Made by a program: the position numbers and the translations under genes. The notes below the pieces were generated by a model. It was not told the origin of the DNA and made no database searches. It was given only the letters and a program-made list of their open reading frames with translations. From Conus ventricosus (taxonomy: Eukaryota > Mollusca > Gastropoda > Neogastropoda > Conidae), in the NCBI GenBank assembly GCA_018398815.1, contig CM031618.1, positions 54,702,245 to 54,766,244 of the forward strand: 64,000 bases of DNA, given 5' to 3'. How positions within the stretch are numbered: the first letter of the stretch is position 1; every line of letters starts with the position of its first letter. This document shows, one piece after another, positions 38,106-51,784 of this stretch.

Positions 38106-38652
38106 CTGAAGGAGACGACACACAAAAAAAGGTCTTCAACGGTTGAATGTCAACACCCCCTTAATCCACAGGAGCTACGAATCAAAACAGCCACTTGGAC
38201 TCCATCTGCTTGTTTTTGAAAGATACTGCATCATGATCTTGATTCAGACCAAACTTAAAATTTTGTTTTCAATCTTACAAATTTCCCAAAGAGTTCATAT
38301 TCTAGCTATAACCCATCACACCACTGAACTTAGGAAAACAATCTCCATACTTTGCCAAGCCTCAAAGTTTTTCTTTCATATCATGCTAGATCCTTTAACC
38401 CTGGCCTTCAGCTCAGCTCTTCCTGTCTTTGAGCATTTCCTGATGAAGACCGGATCCAAGACCTGACGTCTGCCATCCTAACAAGCTTCCTCTATCACGC
38501 CAAATTCTAACTTTGATCTTTTTTTTTACCAGGAGCATGAAACTTCAAAGGACTCACCATCTCACAAAGGCCAGTGTGACAAAACAAACAAATAAAAAGT
38601 AAATAAAACGCAAGCTCTGTTGTTTCTAAAAACTTTTCCTATTAATAGTATT

Positions 38653-38742
38653 ATTACTGTCACACGACCTTGACCTTTGAACTTCAACTTCGCAAAGTAC
38701 TGTCACACGACCTTGACCTTTGAACTTCAACTTCACAAAAAG
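38653..38742 (+). repeat. 43-bp direct duplication
   Basis: ACTGTCACACGACCTTGACC and the following TTTGAACTTCAACTTCRCAAA occur twice in tandem next to the 84-bp array. Confidence 0.85.
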
Positions 38743-38774
38743 AGCAGGTGAATTAATCAAATTCATTTCATTTT

Positions 38775-39194
38775 CCTTGCCACTTCTGGCTGCAAACAGT
38801 GACCGATGTTGCAGACACACAGGGACCCAACACAAGAGGACCCACCTTTCTGCCTGCTCCTTGCCACTTCTGGCTGCCAACAGTGACCGATGTTGCAGAC
38901 ACACAGGGACCCAACACAAGAGGACCCACCTTTCTGACTGCTCCTTGCCACTTCTGGCTGCAAACAGTGACCGATGTTGCAGACACACAGGGACCCAACA
39001 CAAGAGGACCCACCTTTCTGCCTGCTCCTTGCCACTTCTGGCTGCAAACAGTGACCGATGTTGCAGACACACAGGGACCCAACACAAGAGGACCCACCTT
39101 TCTGCCTGCTCCTTGCCACTTCTGGCTGCAAACAGTGACCGATGTTGCAGACACACAGGGACCCAACACAAGAGGACCCACCTTTCTGCCTGCT
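38775..39194 (-). repeat. 84-bp tandem array copying exon end and splice donor
   Basis: Five units of exactly 84 bp start at 38775, 38859, 38943, 39027 and 39111 (word CCTTGCC). The highest-coordinate unit includes the 3' end of the HR1 exon. On the minus strand each unit contains the last exon bases GGCAAGGAGCAGGCAGAAAG followed by GTGGGT, so the donor occurs five times (true one at 39181/39180, then every 84 bp). Units differ by only a few substitutions (for example at 38878 and 38937). Since 84 is 28 codons and the exon frame stays open, donors further along would add 28-residue modules without a frameshift. Confidence 0.95.
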
Positions 39195-39294
39195 CCTTGC
39201 CCATCTCCTTCTTGATCACGTCGATTTTCTGCTGCAGCTTGCGCCGCCTCTGATTGGGCGGCAAGTCGCTGAAGTCCTCCTTCTGATCGTCCAC
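39182..39294 (-). CDS. Cip4: Cip4-like exon 6 in window (first half of HR1)
   Basis: A 113-nt exon (phase 0 to 2). It starts VDDQKEDFSDLPPNQRRRKL and continues QQKIDVIKKEM. It matches the family HR1 start '[26 protein letters not shown]', the helical hairpin that binds GTP-Cdc42. The acceptor (GCACACTCAAG) has a weak polypyrimidine tract. The donor AAAG/GTGGGT and the last 20 exon bases are part of an 84-bp tandem array that runs into the intron (38775-39194), giving four more identical-type donors downstream. The exon end used here is chosen because it restores the R codon and phase with exon 37973-38105. Confidence 0.93.
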
Positions 39295-39476
39295 CTTGAG
39301 TGTGCGACAACATAACACCCGGTGAATTCTTTTTTTCTCAATCATTATTTATCATAATAATCACGATAATTTTTTTTATCATGAATGTCATAATAAAAAA
39401 AAGAAGAGAATAACAGCAGCAATCATAATTGACATATGATAGTTTTGAAAAGAATCAATCATGTCATTTCAGGCTC

Positions 39477-39527
<51 letters not shown>

Positions 39528-39716
39528 TACATAGAAAATTAGGAACATAATAATGTGCTTTTTTTTTTCAAAGAACCACTGAAGTACAGTATGTATGGTC
39601 AATAAGGTTCTTGTACATAATTCCACCAAAAACTCATAGAAATTCAACCACAAGTTAATGATTAAAGTTCTTAAATTTCATTACACTGAACCTCAGAGAA
39701 ACTCAAAGATGTCAAT

Positions 39717-39839
39717 TTTAAAAGGAACTTAAAGTCAGTCCACCAGTTAACAGGGACAAACAAATTAAAAGACACAACAAAATACAAACAAAAGAGTGTC
39801 CCTGTTAACTGGCGGATTTACTTTAAATTCCTTTTAAAA
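39717..39839. repeat. Short foldback repeat, about 42-bp arms
   Basis: TTTTAAAAGGAAC...CCAGTTAACAGGGAC at 39717-39757 is mirrored by GTCCCTGTTAACTGG...TTCCTTTTAAAA at 39798-39839, separated by about 40 bp. It resembles a MITE-like hairpin. No target duplication could be assigned. Confidence 0.75.
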
Positions 39840-40101
39840 ATCTGTTTCAGTTTCCGCCTGCAAGTCACCTCACTTTGAAACTAAGTATCAAAGACATTAA
39901 ATCTCACCATTCATAACTTTTACACACACACACAGACACACACACACCAGTAAGTACTTTATGGCTGTAGATTTACAAGATCTGTGTATCACATACCTTA
40001 CATATATTGCAGCTTAAATTATTATCATGGTTTTGTGTCTAACTGGTCAATTAAGTGTTTGAGAACACTTTTTTTGCAGAACAGGTGTATATATGACTCT
40101 G

Positions 40102-40103
<2 letters not shown>

Positions 40104-40154
<51 letters not shown>

Positions 40155-40701
40155 CCTCTCTCTCTCTTTTTTCCTTCCATCTTCTTATCTCTTACAAAAG
40201 AATAACTAACAGTCTGACATCAATTAAAAAAAAAAAAAACAATCAGTATTCAATGACAATAATTAACAACAACAAGATACATCACTCATACTACAAGTAA
40301 CGAAAAGGAAACTTTACAAATGAAGAAAAGAAATACCAAATCCATAGCGCGGAAACAGGGAATGAAGCCACATGTCAAACAATTCAACCACATCTTAAAC
40401 TTGACTCAAACACAGTTGAAGTCTCATTAAAAAAAAAAGTTTGGTCCACAGGAACATGCAAAACATTCTTAAACGGTTAAAGAAAATCAAGTTTCCATAT
40501 ATATTCCCCCCCCCCCCCACCCCCCTTTATTCAAGTCGCTATGCAGACATTGTTTCTTTCAATGGCTACGCTTCCAACATCATCACGTTCCATAAAACCT
40601 CCAAAGACCTGTCCATGTAAGAATATCTCCATTTAAAGACTTGATTTCTTCTGGAACATTTTCCCCCTTTGTCTATAATAGATTTACGCAGATACATGCA
40701 T

Positions 40702-40775
<74 letters not shown>

Positions 40776-40889
40776 CAGTTCTGACCCCACCCACTCTCTG
40801 TTATAACAACCATAGATCCACAAAAAAATATATATAACAGAGGAACATTCCATGCTCAAACTTAAGGAAATTATTCAGTTTTGTTTAAA

Positions 40890-40959
<70 letters not shown>

Positions 40960-40960
40960 T
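40104..40960 (+). repeat. CA, GA and CT/CA microsatellites
   Basis: CA at 40104-40152, GA at 40709-40772 and CT followed by CA at 40891-40959, with AT-rich unique sequence between. Confidence 0.95.
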
Positions 40961-43222
40961 GGTAAAGGAGCAAAGGAACACATCCATCACTATTCCTATC
41001 TGAAAATTATCTTTCTTGCTCCCATCCTCGTATAACGTCTTCTGTTGAATACGCCTTTATATGCCACAAAAACACATGAGAAAAAAATTACTTAGATACT
41101 TGAATACTCAGTCTGGATTCAACACAGCACGACAAAACGTCTCTTCAGAATAATAATACATTTCTAATTCATATCCCAACAGAAAATCAACAGATTATAA
41201 ACATCTCTTTATATTTATGATTAAAAACAAACAAATAAAAAAGGTATTTCACTTTAAATCTGATGTCACACAGGACACCTGCTCGTACTGATCAAGAGCA
41301 CTTGAACAGTGCATGACGAAGTGCATGTGGACTAAAAAAAAAAGTCCTCACGCCAGTTAGACATGCATAGTTTAAAAACTACAAGGTACATAAAATGTAT
41401 ACCTGTACTCATCTCTGGTTGCTACCATAACACTAACCATGAAAAAAAAGACACACATATATATACACGATCACATGCTCCACACAGTGAACTCAATTTC
41501 CTCAAACCACCCAGAGGACAACGTACACATGTGCACTAGGACAGTTCTGGATGTTTGGGCTGGTTACACAACAATAACCAAGAAAAGGGGCTGCAGCTTT
41601 CAAAATGAGAAAAGAACCCACAAAAATCAGTTTTGTGTTAACGACTGTCACCAGTCTTGAGGTCAACATGAGAAAGGAGGGGCAGGAAGGGGAAATCAAA
41701 AGCTTTAGGAGAAAATGAAAGAAAAGACACTGATGAACAAGACAGGAAGAGGGGGGGGGGGGGGGGGGGGGGGAAGCAGGATCGATCTGTGCATATGAAA
41801 TGAGACTAGATGACCTACCCGGCAATGTTGCTTCGGTTGGTAAGCAAAAAAACAACAGCAGCACAAACAACAAGTGTAAACAATTAATTTTGGTTATATA
41901 CAATTTTCTTTGTAAGACATCATAGAGATCCTGGTACACACAAAAAATATTTTCTACATGTTCAGATCAGTATTTGTACACCAGCTTGCCCTCAATTTAC
42001 CACAAAAAACAACAACAAAACAAACAAACAAAAACTGTGATGGAAGCAGCATCAATTTTGAATTCAGTGATGACGATTCTCCATGGGACATAACTCTGTC
42101 CAACACACCACCATCTCTCTTTCATGCTCTCTGTAGCTAGGGAGTAAAGAGAATGGGCTGGACTGATGCCCACACAAGATGTGAGGAACACTCTTGATAC
42201 AGATCAAATCTGGCCTCCCTACAACACACAGAATGCGCACCACTCGCACACCTTGGAATGTTGTTTCACTCCCTAGAAAAGTGAAAAATGAGTCAGGGAA
42301 GGGTCTGTCAAGCATTGCCATTTCATGACTGAAAATCAAAATGATGCTCCACCCAGACACTACCAAAAAGCTACAATCATGTATACACATAAATATGTCA
42401 TGATGACGGAGGAAGTGTTTGCCTGCACTTGCTTTTCACCACCACTATATTTTCTTTCTATTTTTTTTTAAGGAAGAAAAAAGATAAGATATAATGACAG
42501 CTTCAGTCACTACATGTATAAACACAGCGGCAAAATTACCAAAAAATACATGTAGTGTAATGAGAACCACCAGTGTAGAACCACATATTTGCACACTGTC
42601 TTCAAAATCTTTCACACACCTAACTTCCTAAAAACGATAATGATCATCAAACTATCCCAATGAGAATGCTTTGGAAATAACATTATTCAACAAACAAACA
42701 AACAAAAATCCCATACATGCCATGCAATGATGAGATCACAAGACACTCTCTAGTCTACATGTCTACTCATGCGGTCATGAGTTGTCTGCTCCAGGAAATG
42801 TTGATTTTTCTACCGTGCTGTCACAGCTGAGGTAACATCCACACAGAAGAATTACGTAGTCGACACTCATGCAGACCGATTCCCATCTCTCATACAGCTT
42901 CTTGAGCACATGCACTGGAGTCTAAAGGTCTATGTAAAATGCAGCTGCAATGAAAAAATTGACAGTAACACGTAGTCTGCAGAAGTTTAGACACATCTAT
43001 CCAACTTCACGTGGGACCACTCCAGTCCAAACTCTTCAGTTCAAGGTTTTCCTTTTCATTTTTCTTTGAAGTCATTTGCTCCAAGGGTTGATAGTACTAC
43101 TTCTCTGTTGCTGTCTTTCATCTGCACAATGCTTAGGCATTCACTTACACATGAAATTGAATTGAAGTCATGCTTGTGGAGATGAGTGAAATACATCATC
43201 ATCACAAACATGATCCGCCCCC

Positions 43223-43478
43223 AGTTGTCACCAATATTAAAACTACCAGTACTGCCTGAACTATGCTGATCATAAAACTCTGCGTAAACCTTATCCAAGT
43301 TTTTATGATCTACCCTAAGTTTTCCCCAACATTAAAACTACCAGAACTGCCTGAACTATGCCGATTATAAAACTCTAGGTAAATCTGCTCCGAGTTTTTA
43401 CGATCTACCCTCAGTTTTTACCAACATTAAAACTACCAGTACTGCCTAAACTATGCTAGTTATAAAACTCAAGGAAAC
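43223..43478 (+). repeat. 95-bp tandem repeat, about three copies
   Basis: AACTACCAGWACTGCCTRAA at 43241, 43336 and 43431 marks a 95-bp period; units are about 85-90% alike by eye. Lies in the 16.5-kb intron. Confidence 0.88.
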
Positions 43479-43713
43479 GTTGAAGTATGACATCTGCCAC
43501 ACCCATCACCGGTGATATGACAGAGCTAATCATCTCTGAAGCACGAACTTTGCTGTCAGTACAGCCGTTAAGATGGGGCAGCTAAATACCACTTTCAACA
43601 CTGGACACCTGGGATTCAAACTCCCAACCTTCTGAACACAAGTTAAACACTCTGACCAGCTGCGCTGTTCAAGTGCTGAGAGATCATAGACACAAGGCTG
43701 CTGGTCTTTCAAC

Positions 43714-43716
<3 letters not shown>

Positions 43717-43778
<62 letters not shown>

Positions 43779-43779
43779 T
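43717..43779 (+). repeat. GT microsatellite
   Basis: Uninterrupted GT repeat of about 31 units. Confidence 0.95.
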
Positions 43780-44962
43780 CCCTGTGTTCATACGTCAATT
43801 TGTGCATGAACTGAAAGAACTCACATGTGCCTCTTGCACTGAAAAATCATTTAGCTTATGTTTTCACAGACTTTGGCCAGCCAACATGGTTCTCCTTTTT
43901 AAAGAACTTTCTTTTCCTGAATCAATAATAAAAAAAAAAATTCTGTACATGATTTACCATCAATTTTACTTAATCTGCACCACCACTATCCCAATAAAGG
44001 CCTTAACCAGACTACCTCTGTGTAAACTTAGAGACTTCCTTTTCTGTAAAGTCTTGCTCTCTGCCAGCACAATTACCTCCCAATTCACAGGCCCACCCAT
44101 CCAAAACCCATTCACAGTTGCTGAGATGTTCTACTATGCATTAGCGGACTCTCTCCGATTCAATTAGATCTTGCCCAAATCACGGAGCCAGCAGGACGAC
44201 TCCCTTCTGGTTTGCTTCCTCACATTCTCCGGAGCACAAATCGAAAAGAAGCAAGTATGCTCAGTTCAACAGCCACAATGTGCTAAGTTTTATTCACATT
44301 CCCCAGTGGGAATAACTCAAAACAGACGCAGATTAGGCCCTGAGAAAATCGTGTTAACACAGTTACCAGGGTCTTCTATATTAAGCTTCCTAAAAATTTC
44401 TCTGCAGCACCGAACGGAATCCAACACAAAGCAAGCATGCATGTCTCGGCAACACAGTATGCGGTGTCCAGTTCAATGTTTTCAAGCAGGGAACAGGAAA
44501 TCGGTCAAAGAGCACATTACCAGGCCTCGTGAAAATCACATCAACGAAATAAACAGTACTCCATGATGCTTCGCTTCATCACACACTCTCGGGGGGTGGG
44601 GGTAACCAATACATGTAAGCAAGCATGACTCGAACAATCCAGTGTGTGTGATCAGGTTGGGAATCAGCTGGGGATCAGCCACAATCAGCAGTATCAGGTG
44701 ATGAGAAATACAATCAACACGACTCCCCACTGTTTTCTACCATAAATCGTTTCAGTGCAGGTACAGCAGGAGCATGCTTGCTCAACAATATCGTGTGATG
44801 GGTCTGAATTTTGTTTCCCCCCCCCCCCCCAAGCAGGGCATGGTCACAGTCAACATCATTCTAACAAACGGTTCTGAACTGAACAACCACATCAGCAAAC
44901 ACAAATCTCATACTATGCTTTTTTTTAAAAACAGAATCAGGGGCAGTGCATTCACTGACAAA

Positions 44963-45305
44963 GGGGTATGGTATGGTATTCCTCAAATAGAAACAGCATA
45001 ATCCACTGATCATAACCCTCTCACTTTAATACTTGGGGTATGGTATAGTATTCCTCAAATAGAAACAGCATAATCCACTGATCATAACCCTCTCACTTTA
45101 ATACTTGGGGTATGGTATAGTATTCCTCAAATAGAAACAGCATAATCCACTGATCACAACTCTCTCACTTTAATACTTGGGGTATGGTATAGTATTCCTC
45201 AAATAGAAACAGCATAATCCACTGATCATAACCCTCTTACTTTAACACTTGGGGTATGGTACAGTGTTCCTCCCAACAGAAACAGCATAATCCACTGATC
45301 ATAAT
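44963..45305 (+). repeat. 72-bp tandem repeat, five copies
   Basis: GGGGTATGGTAYAGTATTCC and AATAGAAACAGCATAATCCA start at 44963, 45035, 45107, 45179 and 45251. The first four are nearly identical; the last is diverged. Confidence 0.92.
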
Positions 45306-46221
45306 CACCTTTCTTATTTTTGAGACTATGAAGGAAAAAGTGATGGAATCCTGTGGAGAGTTTTCCCCATCGGTTAGATCTCAGAAGTACTCTGACACCA
45401 CGAGAAAAAAACTGATGGGGTTGGTACACAGGTCAAGGTGGAAAGCATACATCTGAGGAGCCCCATTCACCGCAGGAACTTAACTGACAACACAGGAGAG
45501 AGATGAAGGGTAGAGCAAAAGGGACAAGCCCTTTTTGTCCTCTGTTAAACTGCATTCAAAGGGAGGACTGTTGATTAACCATTTTCTTCAGAAACAATTC
45601 AGTTAATGAAGCAGGAATCAACTGAAAAATCTGTTTCCTCCCCAATCACTCCTTTTTTCATCTGTAAACACAAGGTGGCCACTTTAATTAATTAAAAAAT
45701 AGTTTAAAACACAGTACAGTGTTCCCAGGAAAAAAAAAGAAGAAGAAATCATTAATAATTCAAGCTCTGTAACAGGACGGGGCCTGGCCATCATTGAAAC
45801 CAATCTCAACCACATACTCTTTTATATCCAGACTGGAGAATTTGTGGTTTGCATTACTAAGCGATTACGATCAAATACACAAAACTTAACCACATTCATG
45901 CACTACTTACACTAACAAGAATCAGATCCAATAATAGAATGGCTGATGAAAACAAACAAAAATGCCCACACAAACCAACCAACAACAACAACAACCAACC
46001 AAAGGAAACAGTCAGGAGAGGAGGAGTGCTACAGCGGGACATTAGTGACCATTTCTGGATCCAACATCAATGGTGTAACAGCCACAAAGCCGCGGCAACG
46101 CAAGTTTTGGACAAAAGAAACTGATCACCATTCCCACATCCAGAAAAAAATTAAACACGTCCAACTCGTGCCATGAGAACGATAATGGAAAATAACAATT
46201 ATAATGACTGATGATAAAAAT

Positions 46222-46380
46222 GACAGACATTAACAATAATGATAATGGGTACAGAGGATAACCATGATAAAACCAAACAGACATTAACAATAATGATAAT
46301 GGGTACAGAGGATAATCATGATAAAACCAAACACATTAACAATAATGATAAAAGGGTACAGAAGACAATAATGATAAAAC
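46222..46380 (+). repeat. 54-bp tandem repeat, about three copies
   Basis: ACAGACATTAACAATAATGA, then TAATGGGTACAGAGGATAA, with a 54-bp period and the third copy shortened. Confidence 0.85.
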
Positions 46381-48035
46381 GAACAGATGACTTCTACGCC
46401 ATGAAGAAAAACCAGAGTGATAAAAAAAAAAATTAAAAAAAAAAAAATTTTGGTCACCGAGGATGGAAGATGAAGAGTACAAAGAGACATGCATGTGAAG
46501 AATGAAGACTTAACAAGTGCTCCATGTTCAGTGACACTAAATGAGAAGAACCCTTGAACTGACCAATGCCGCTGGCCCAAAACAGGACACAAAGAAACAC
46601 TGTTCACTAGAAAAATTAAAACGTACCTCACAGTTAATCATACTTTAAACATGGTGAAAATGCCATGACAATGCAAAGAAATCTTTCTTCATTCTACAAA
46701 CGAAGCACAGAAATGACATGATCCAAATTTAGTTTTGAAAGCAGCTGTGGTCAAAGCTGACACTACAATCTGCATTGAAGAACAAAATGTCCTGTATTTC
46801 ATCTTTCTCTTGCATTTAAGTTTAGCAACTGATGAAACCTATCATCAAAATCAACAGCACAGTTTATTTCATTTCTAACATAGTAAAGCTGTCTTTTTTT
46901 TAAGTTACACTCAAGTCATGTAAAATGTCAAAGTAATATAAATGATATAAGGCAGGCATTTCCCTGACAAGACTGTACACAAAAATAAACTTGAAAAACA
47001 AAAACAAACGATAAAAAACTTTATGTTGCACATGTTGCAATATCCAGAACACACCCCTCTCTTCTTGCTCTCTCCTCCCCTAACCCAAATCTCTTACTCA
47101 ATCCTCCTCCCTCACAATAATAGCAGCAAACATTTCCTACACAGCACACTCACACAGAAAAATATAACAAGTAATAACAACACGATACATCCAATGTGCC
47201 TTGATTCCTGCACTAAAAACACTGAACATAGACAATGTTCAAGATTAAAAACCCTGAAATAAAAAATCTTTCCTATCTTTTGCCACATCTGTGAAGATAT
47301 TAGCACAAAAAAAAAGAACTTCAAATGAGGCACAACAAAGCTATCACTAACAAACTCAAACAGACGTGTGTTTTTTTGCCAAATTCTCCACAACCTTAAT
47401 ATTGAACAAAGAATCAAGAGAAAGGTTTTGTCCCTCTCTAGTTACATCTTCAAGAACTCGACTTTTTCAGTGTGGATAGCGCAACAAACTGCTACAGAGT
47501 AAATGGAGAGAGTTACATCCATACCAATATGAACTCTACAGACCAAATCAAAGATCTGAGAAAAATCATTTGAACTTTCACACACATACACACACTGTCA
47601 CTTACCTACAAACTATCAGTTCATAACCAAAGATCATGTATTTATCACTGTATATCAGCAACAGGCCATAACAAACTCATCAACCTGCACAAACTGTATT
47701 ACCTATGAGATACATGAGATGATTAACTTTGCGCTTAGTTTCATTTCTGATATCACATACCTAACAAACGCTAAATTTCATGTCAGCCATCTTACGCCAT
47801 ATCACACCTACAAAATCTATCCAGCAAACTTTCATCCACTCAAAATGAAAAAAAAAACAACAGAGTCACTGAGAACAGCACTATCTCTGTGGCATGCCTT
47901 CGCTTTGTCTCTTTCTTGACTTCGCAGACCATGTCCTCCACAGTGTCCAAGCTCTGCATCGCATCAATAAAAAATCAATGTGTTTATAGCTGCCACCCTA
48001 TCGGAGTCATACATTGGAAGGCAGGGGATTGCACA

Positions 48036-48116
48036 GGAAAGTCTGCCTTTTAAATGGAAGGCTTTCTGCCTTTTAGATGGAAGGCTTTCTGCCTTTTAAA
48101 TGGAAGGCTTTTTGTG
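48036..48116 (+). repeat. 27-bp tandem repeat, three copies
   Basis: CTGCCTTTTARATGGAAGGC followed by TTTCTGC, repeated three times in an intron. Confidence 0.85.
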
Positions 48117-48230
48117 TCTGACTTGAAAAACTGATCAATGGAGAGATCACGAAGAAAACCTGACTTCCATTAAAAGGAACTGTTGGCATTAGCAGCACAT
48201 CATTTTGGGAACACCTACAATATATCATCC

Positions 48231-48262
<32 letters not shown>

Positions 48263-49159
48263 CGGGGTGGGGGAGGAGGCAGGGGGGAAGCCGGTGGGTT
48301 GTGTGGGGCTGGTGGTTGGGGAGACATCTAAAATCTTTCCTTTTTCTTTCTCTTAAAAAAAAATTCAAGCTTTGTGTTAACCAAATTAGAGATCTGGACC
48401 ATGCTGTTGAAATACCTCATGTTCCTGAACAATTTGGGAATGTCATTAAAGATACGTTGGTTGAAACGAGCATGCCTGTCATCAACATCTGTGGGATTAC
48501 TATGATTCACTGGTGGGTCAATGACAGAACATGAGGTGAAAGGATCCCACAGGATCAGCAACAACTTGCATTTTATGGATCTCTTGTTCACACTGATGCC
48601 AGATACTATGGCGGAGGCCCAGTGTTGCCTGGTCTTCTACAAATGACAGAATGTCCTGAATTCTAATGAAGAAGTGACAGAAAATTTTCCCTCATTCCTC
48701 CCACTGGATGTTGAGGCCACCTGCCGACCTTCTCCAGTCAGGGGGATGCAGAAGGAAGCTTAGCCTATGTTACCTATAACTGCTGGCATTGGCAGATCAT
48801 CAGTTTGGTCATACTCAGCAGTATTTCATCATTCTTTTCCAACAGTCACCCCTGAATCTTTGCCCCCTTTTTCTTCTTCTTTCTTTTTTTTTTTTCTTCT
48901 TCAAGATTTCTTCACCAAATCATGGATTAAGGGAATGTGTCGTTTAATTCAAGATACAGAAATTCCTAAAACATCCGCAAGAGTGGCTTGCACACTTGAG
49001 TGATGGATCAAGGACCAGTCTTTCATATCAGACACTAAGGTTCTCTCTGCAGCAGCTGCCAACATTTATGCACACATTTTAAATGTCTTGCTCATGGACT
49101 TGGTAAAAGAGGAAAAAAAAATTGCTCCTTATCCTTTTCCATACACACCCAAACTTACC

Positions 49160-49193
<34 letters not shown>

Positions 49194-51740
49194 TACTTTC
49201 AATCATTGTGTACACTATTTACAGGTATCCAGATCATGCAACCAGGAAAAAAAAAAGAAAAGAGAAGAGTTTAACAAACAGGAGCAGCAGGGCCTGGCTA
49301 GTGTGCCCACTACTATCGGTGACGACAGCCAAGGAGACAGACTGTACAGGACAATACCAAGGACACCGTGGAACTGGGGACATGGCCGACACAACACTTA
49401 CCAACGAGGGCTGACTATAGGTGGCCTGCAACTACACCATCATCCACCTTCAGTTTCTCTCTCTCTTTTTTTTAATCTTTCTATTGTGTTCTGTACACTA
49501 GTGGTTTATATAACAAAACAAAAAAACCCCACAAAACCCCCCTAAGCCTCTTTCCCTCTCACCCCAGGTTATCTTTGAAGTGGTCTTTACACCTTCAGTT
49601 AAAAATCCTCGATTACTGCAATTTGTCCTAGAAAGTGACGTTTTTGCTTTAACGCACAAAGTATGTTGATAAGGACCGATCAGCATTTTGTTCTAGACAA
49701 ATCAAACGCAATATTCTCAACTGACTGGCTTTGACTTCCTGGACGCTAGGTGGAAAAAAAATGGGCAAGTGGAGGGGAAATAATTAACTGCTTGTACTGC
49801 TCGAAGTAAGAGGAAACAAATTACTTGTTTTAAACAAAAACATTTTTGAAACCCAGACTGTAAACCCACTGAGATGTTACATGATACAAAATACTGCTCT
49901 GTCAGTAGCTGTAACCAATGTCTCTGTACATAACTGCATGCAACTTCGGTTACTCAGAAAGACGTTAAATGAACTGTTACAAAACAGAACCGACGTATAC
50001 CACAATAAAACAACGTTAATTCACACCAGACTATTGTACCATCAACCTTATCTTAAAAGTTGAATTCTTAACATAAATCAATAATAAGGTACAGGAAAGG
50101 CCACAACCATTCCCCATTAGTTCACAAGAAAGTTGTCAACATTTATGATCTCAAAATAAGACAGATGTCTAAAAACTCTCCCTTAAAAAAAAAAAAAAAA
50201 AAAAAAAAAAGGAATAACTATAAACTGAGGAATATCTATCCATCCCTTGTGCAGTTGTGAGCCACTGGCCGACTACATACAGTGACGTCGGAGTGAAAAT
50301 CTGCATTACAAGTGGGAGCTAAGAATGACAAAGGGGTGGGAAGGAAGAATTAAAAAAAACAAACAACAACACCACAACAGTCATACTTACTTTGCCCTAG
50401 AGACACGGCCACCCAAACAGAAAGGAAAAAGGAAAAAAAGAAAGCAAAAGACACATCAGGTGAGAACACTTCAAAATCAGTCATGTCAAAAGCAGTTCAT
50501 ACTGCCCGCACACAAGCAGCTCTAAACATTCAAACCCAGTTGGATTTTGGTTTAGAAATTTAAAAAAAAAGAAGAAAATACACACAGCCCATCTCCTCTC
50601 CCCCGTACCCTGACACACAAACTGCTTAATAAAATCAAGCATGACATCTTCATCTGCCCTCTCCAAGCAAAGGTTATATTCAACCACAAAATAACTGCAA
50701 ATACCGAGTTATGTCTTTGACCTGCTCTTTGTATCTATCTATCACGTCGTGTCCCCCCCCCCCCCCCCCCCCCTCCCAAAGTATGAACAATGAAACAACT
50801 GTTACCTTCGCATACTCTTATTCTTGTAGTTCTAATTACAACAGCTAAAATCTATTCATTTTCATCAAAACATTTCAATCTCATCTTTAACAAGTATTTT
50901 TGTATGCAGGCATGTTTCTGTGTGCATGAACATGCATATATGTGAGCGCGTATATGTGAGCGTGTTGATGTGTGCGTGTACCCATGCATGTGTGTATATG
51001 CATTGCATGTACAAGTGTATATGTTTAACACAGAAAAATATACATATTTCCATCTTTCACATACCCGTCAGCTTCACTTGAAATCTTGGAAGTATTTTCA
51101 AGTGTGCACAAGCTATCAATACATTACAATGCATTTTTCTTTTGTTTTTAACTTCCACATATACGTGGGTATGCAAATGACACCAAACTGCATTTTCTAC
51201 TGAATGGACAGAGTATTCATATCTTCAACAAACTGAACACGAGGGGACAAAAAAAAAATTTGCCTGTCAGCTATTGTTAGTAACCAAACACACCTAAATA
51301 AGTCTGGTCAGTAAAAAAGATTAAGTACACTGACAATAAACGTATACACTGGTTTAAACAACTAATGTAAGATAAACTGGGACCCTCCCAGTCTACATGG
51401 ACATCCTGCTGAATTTCGCTAGCATCACTGCTACCTTTATTTCCACACATACGGCTACCAAGTAGATCCAACAGATTTCCCCCCATGCTTTCCACACACA
51501 CACATCACAACACACAAAGCTGCATGCCACACCACACACAAAGAGCGTCCACCTGGGAAGACTCTGGCCACATCCCACCATTCATGTGAAGGACAACAAA
51601 CAGCACAATAAAGCAGACAACAACAACAACAAAGGAAAATAAACAAGAAATTTTTTTTAACCCAACTTGATCAAGCCTTACTAACGTTCTCCTGTTTCCC
51701 TGATGAGTTCAGGCATTTTCTTCTCTCTTTTTTCCTTAAT

Positions 51741-51784
<44 letters not shown>

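Noticed and set aside
38720..39253. Long plus-strand frame of 177 codons and other frames over the 84-bp array
   Set aside because: Antisense shadows of the array; the period of 84 keeps any frame open if one unit is open.
43223..45305. CRISPR-like repeat arrays
   Set aside because: Repeats are contiguous tandem units without unique spacers, in animal DNA.
48205..48534. Plus-strand frame after the A28 run
   Set aside because: No recognisable domain; starts in a homopolymer.
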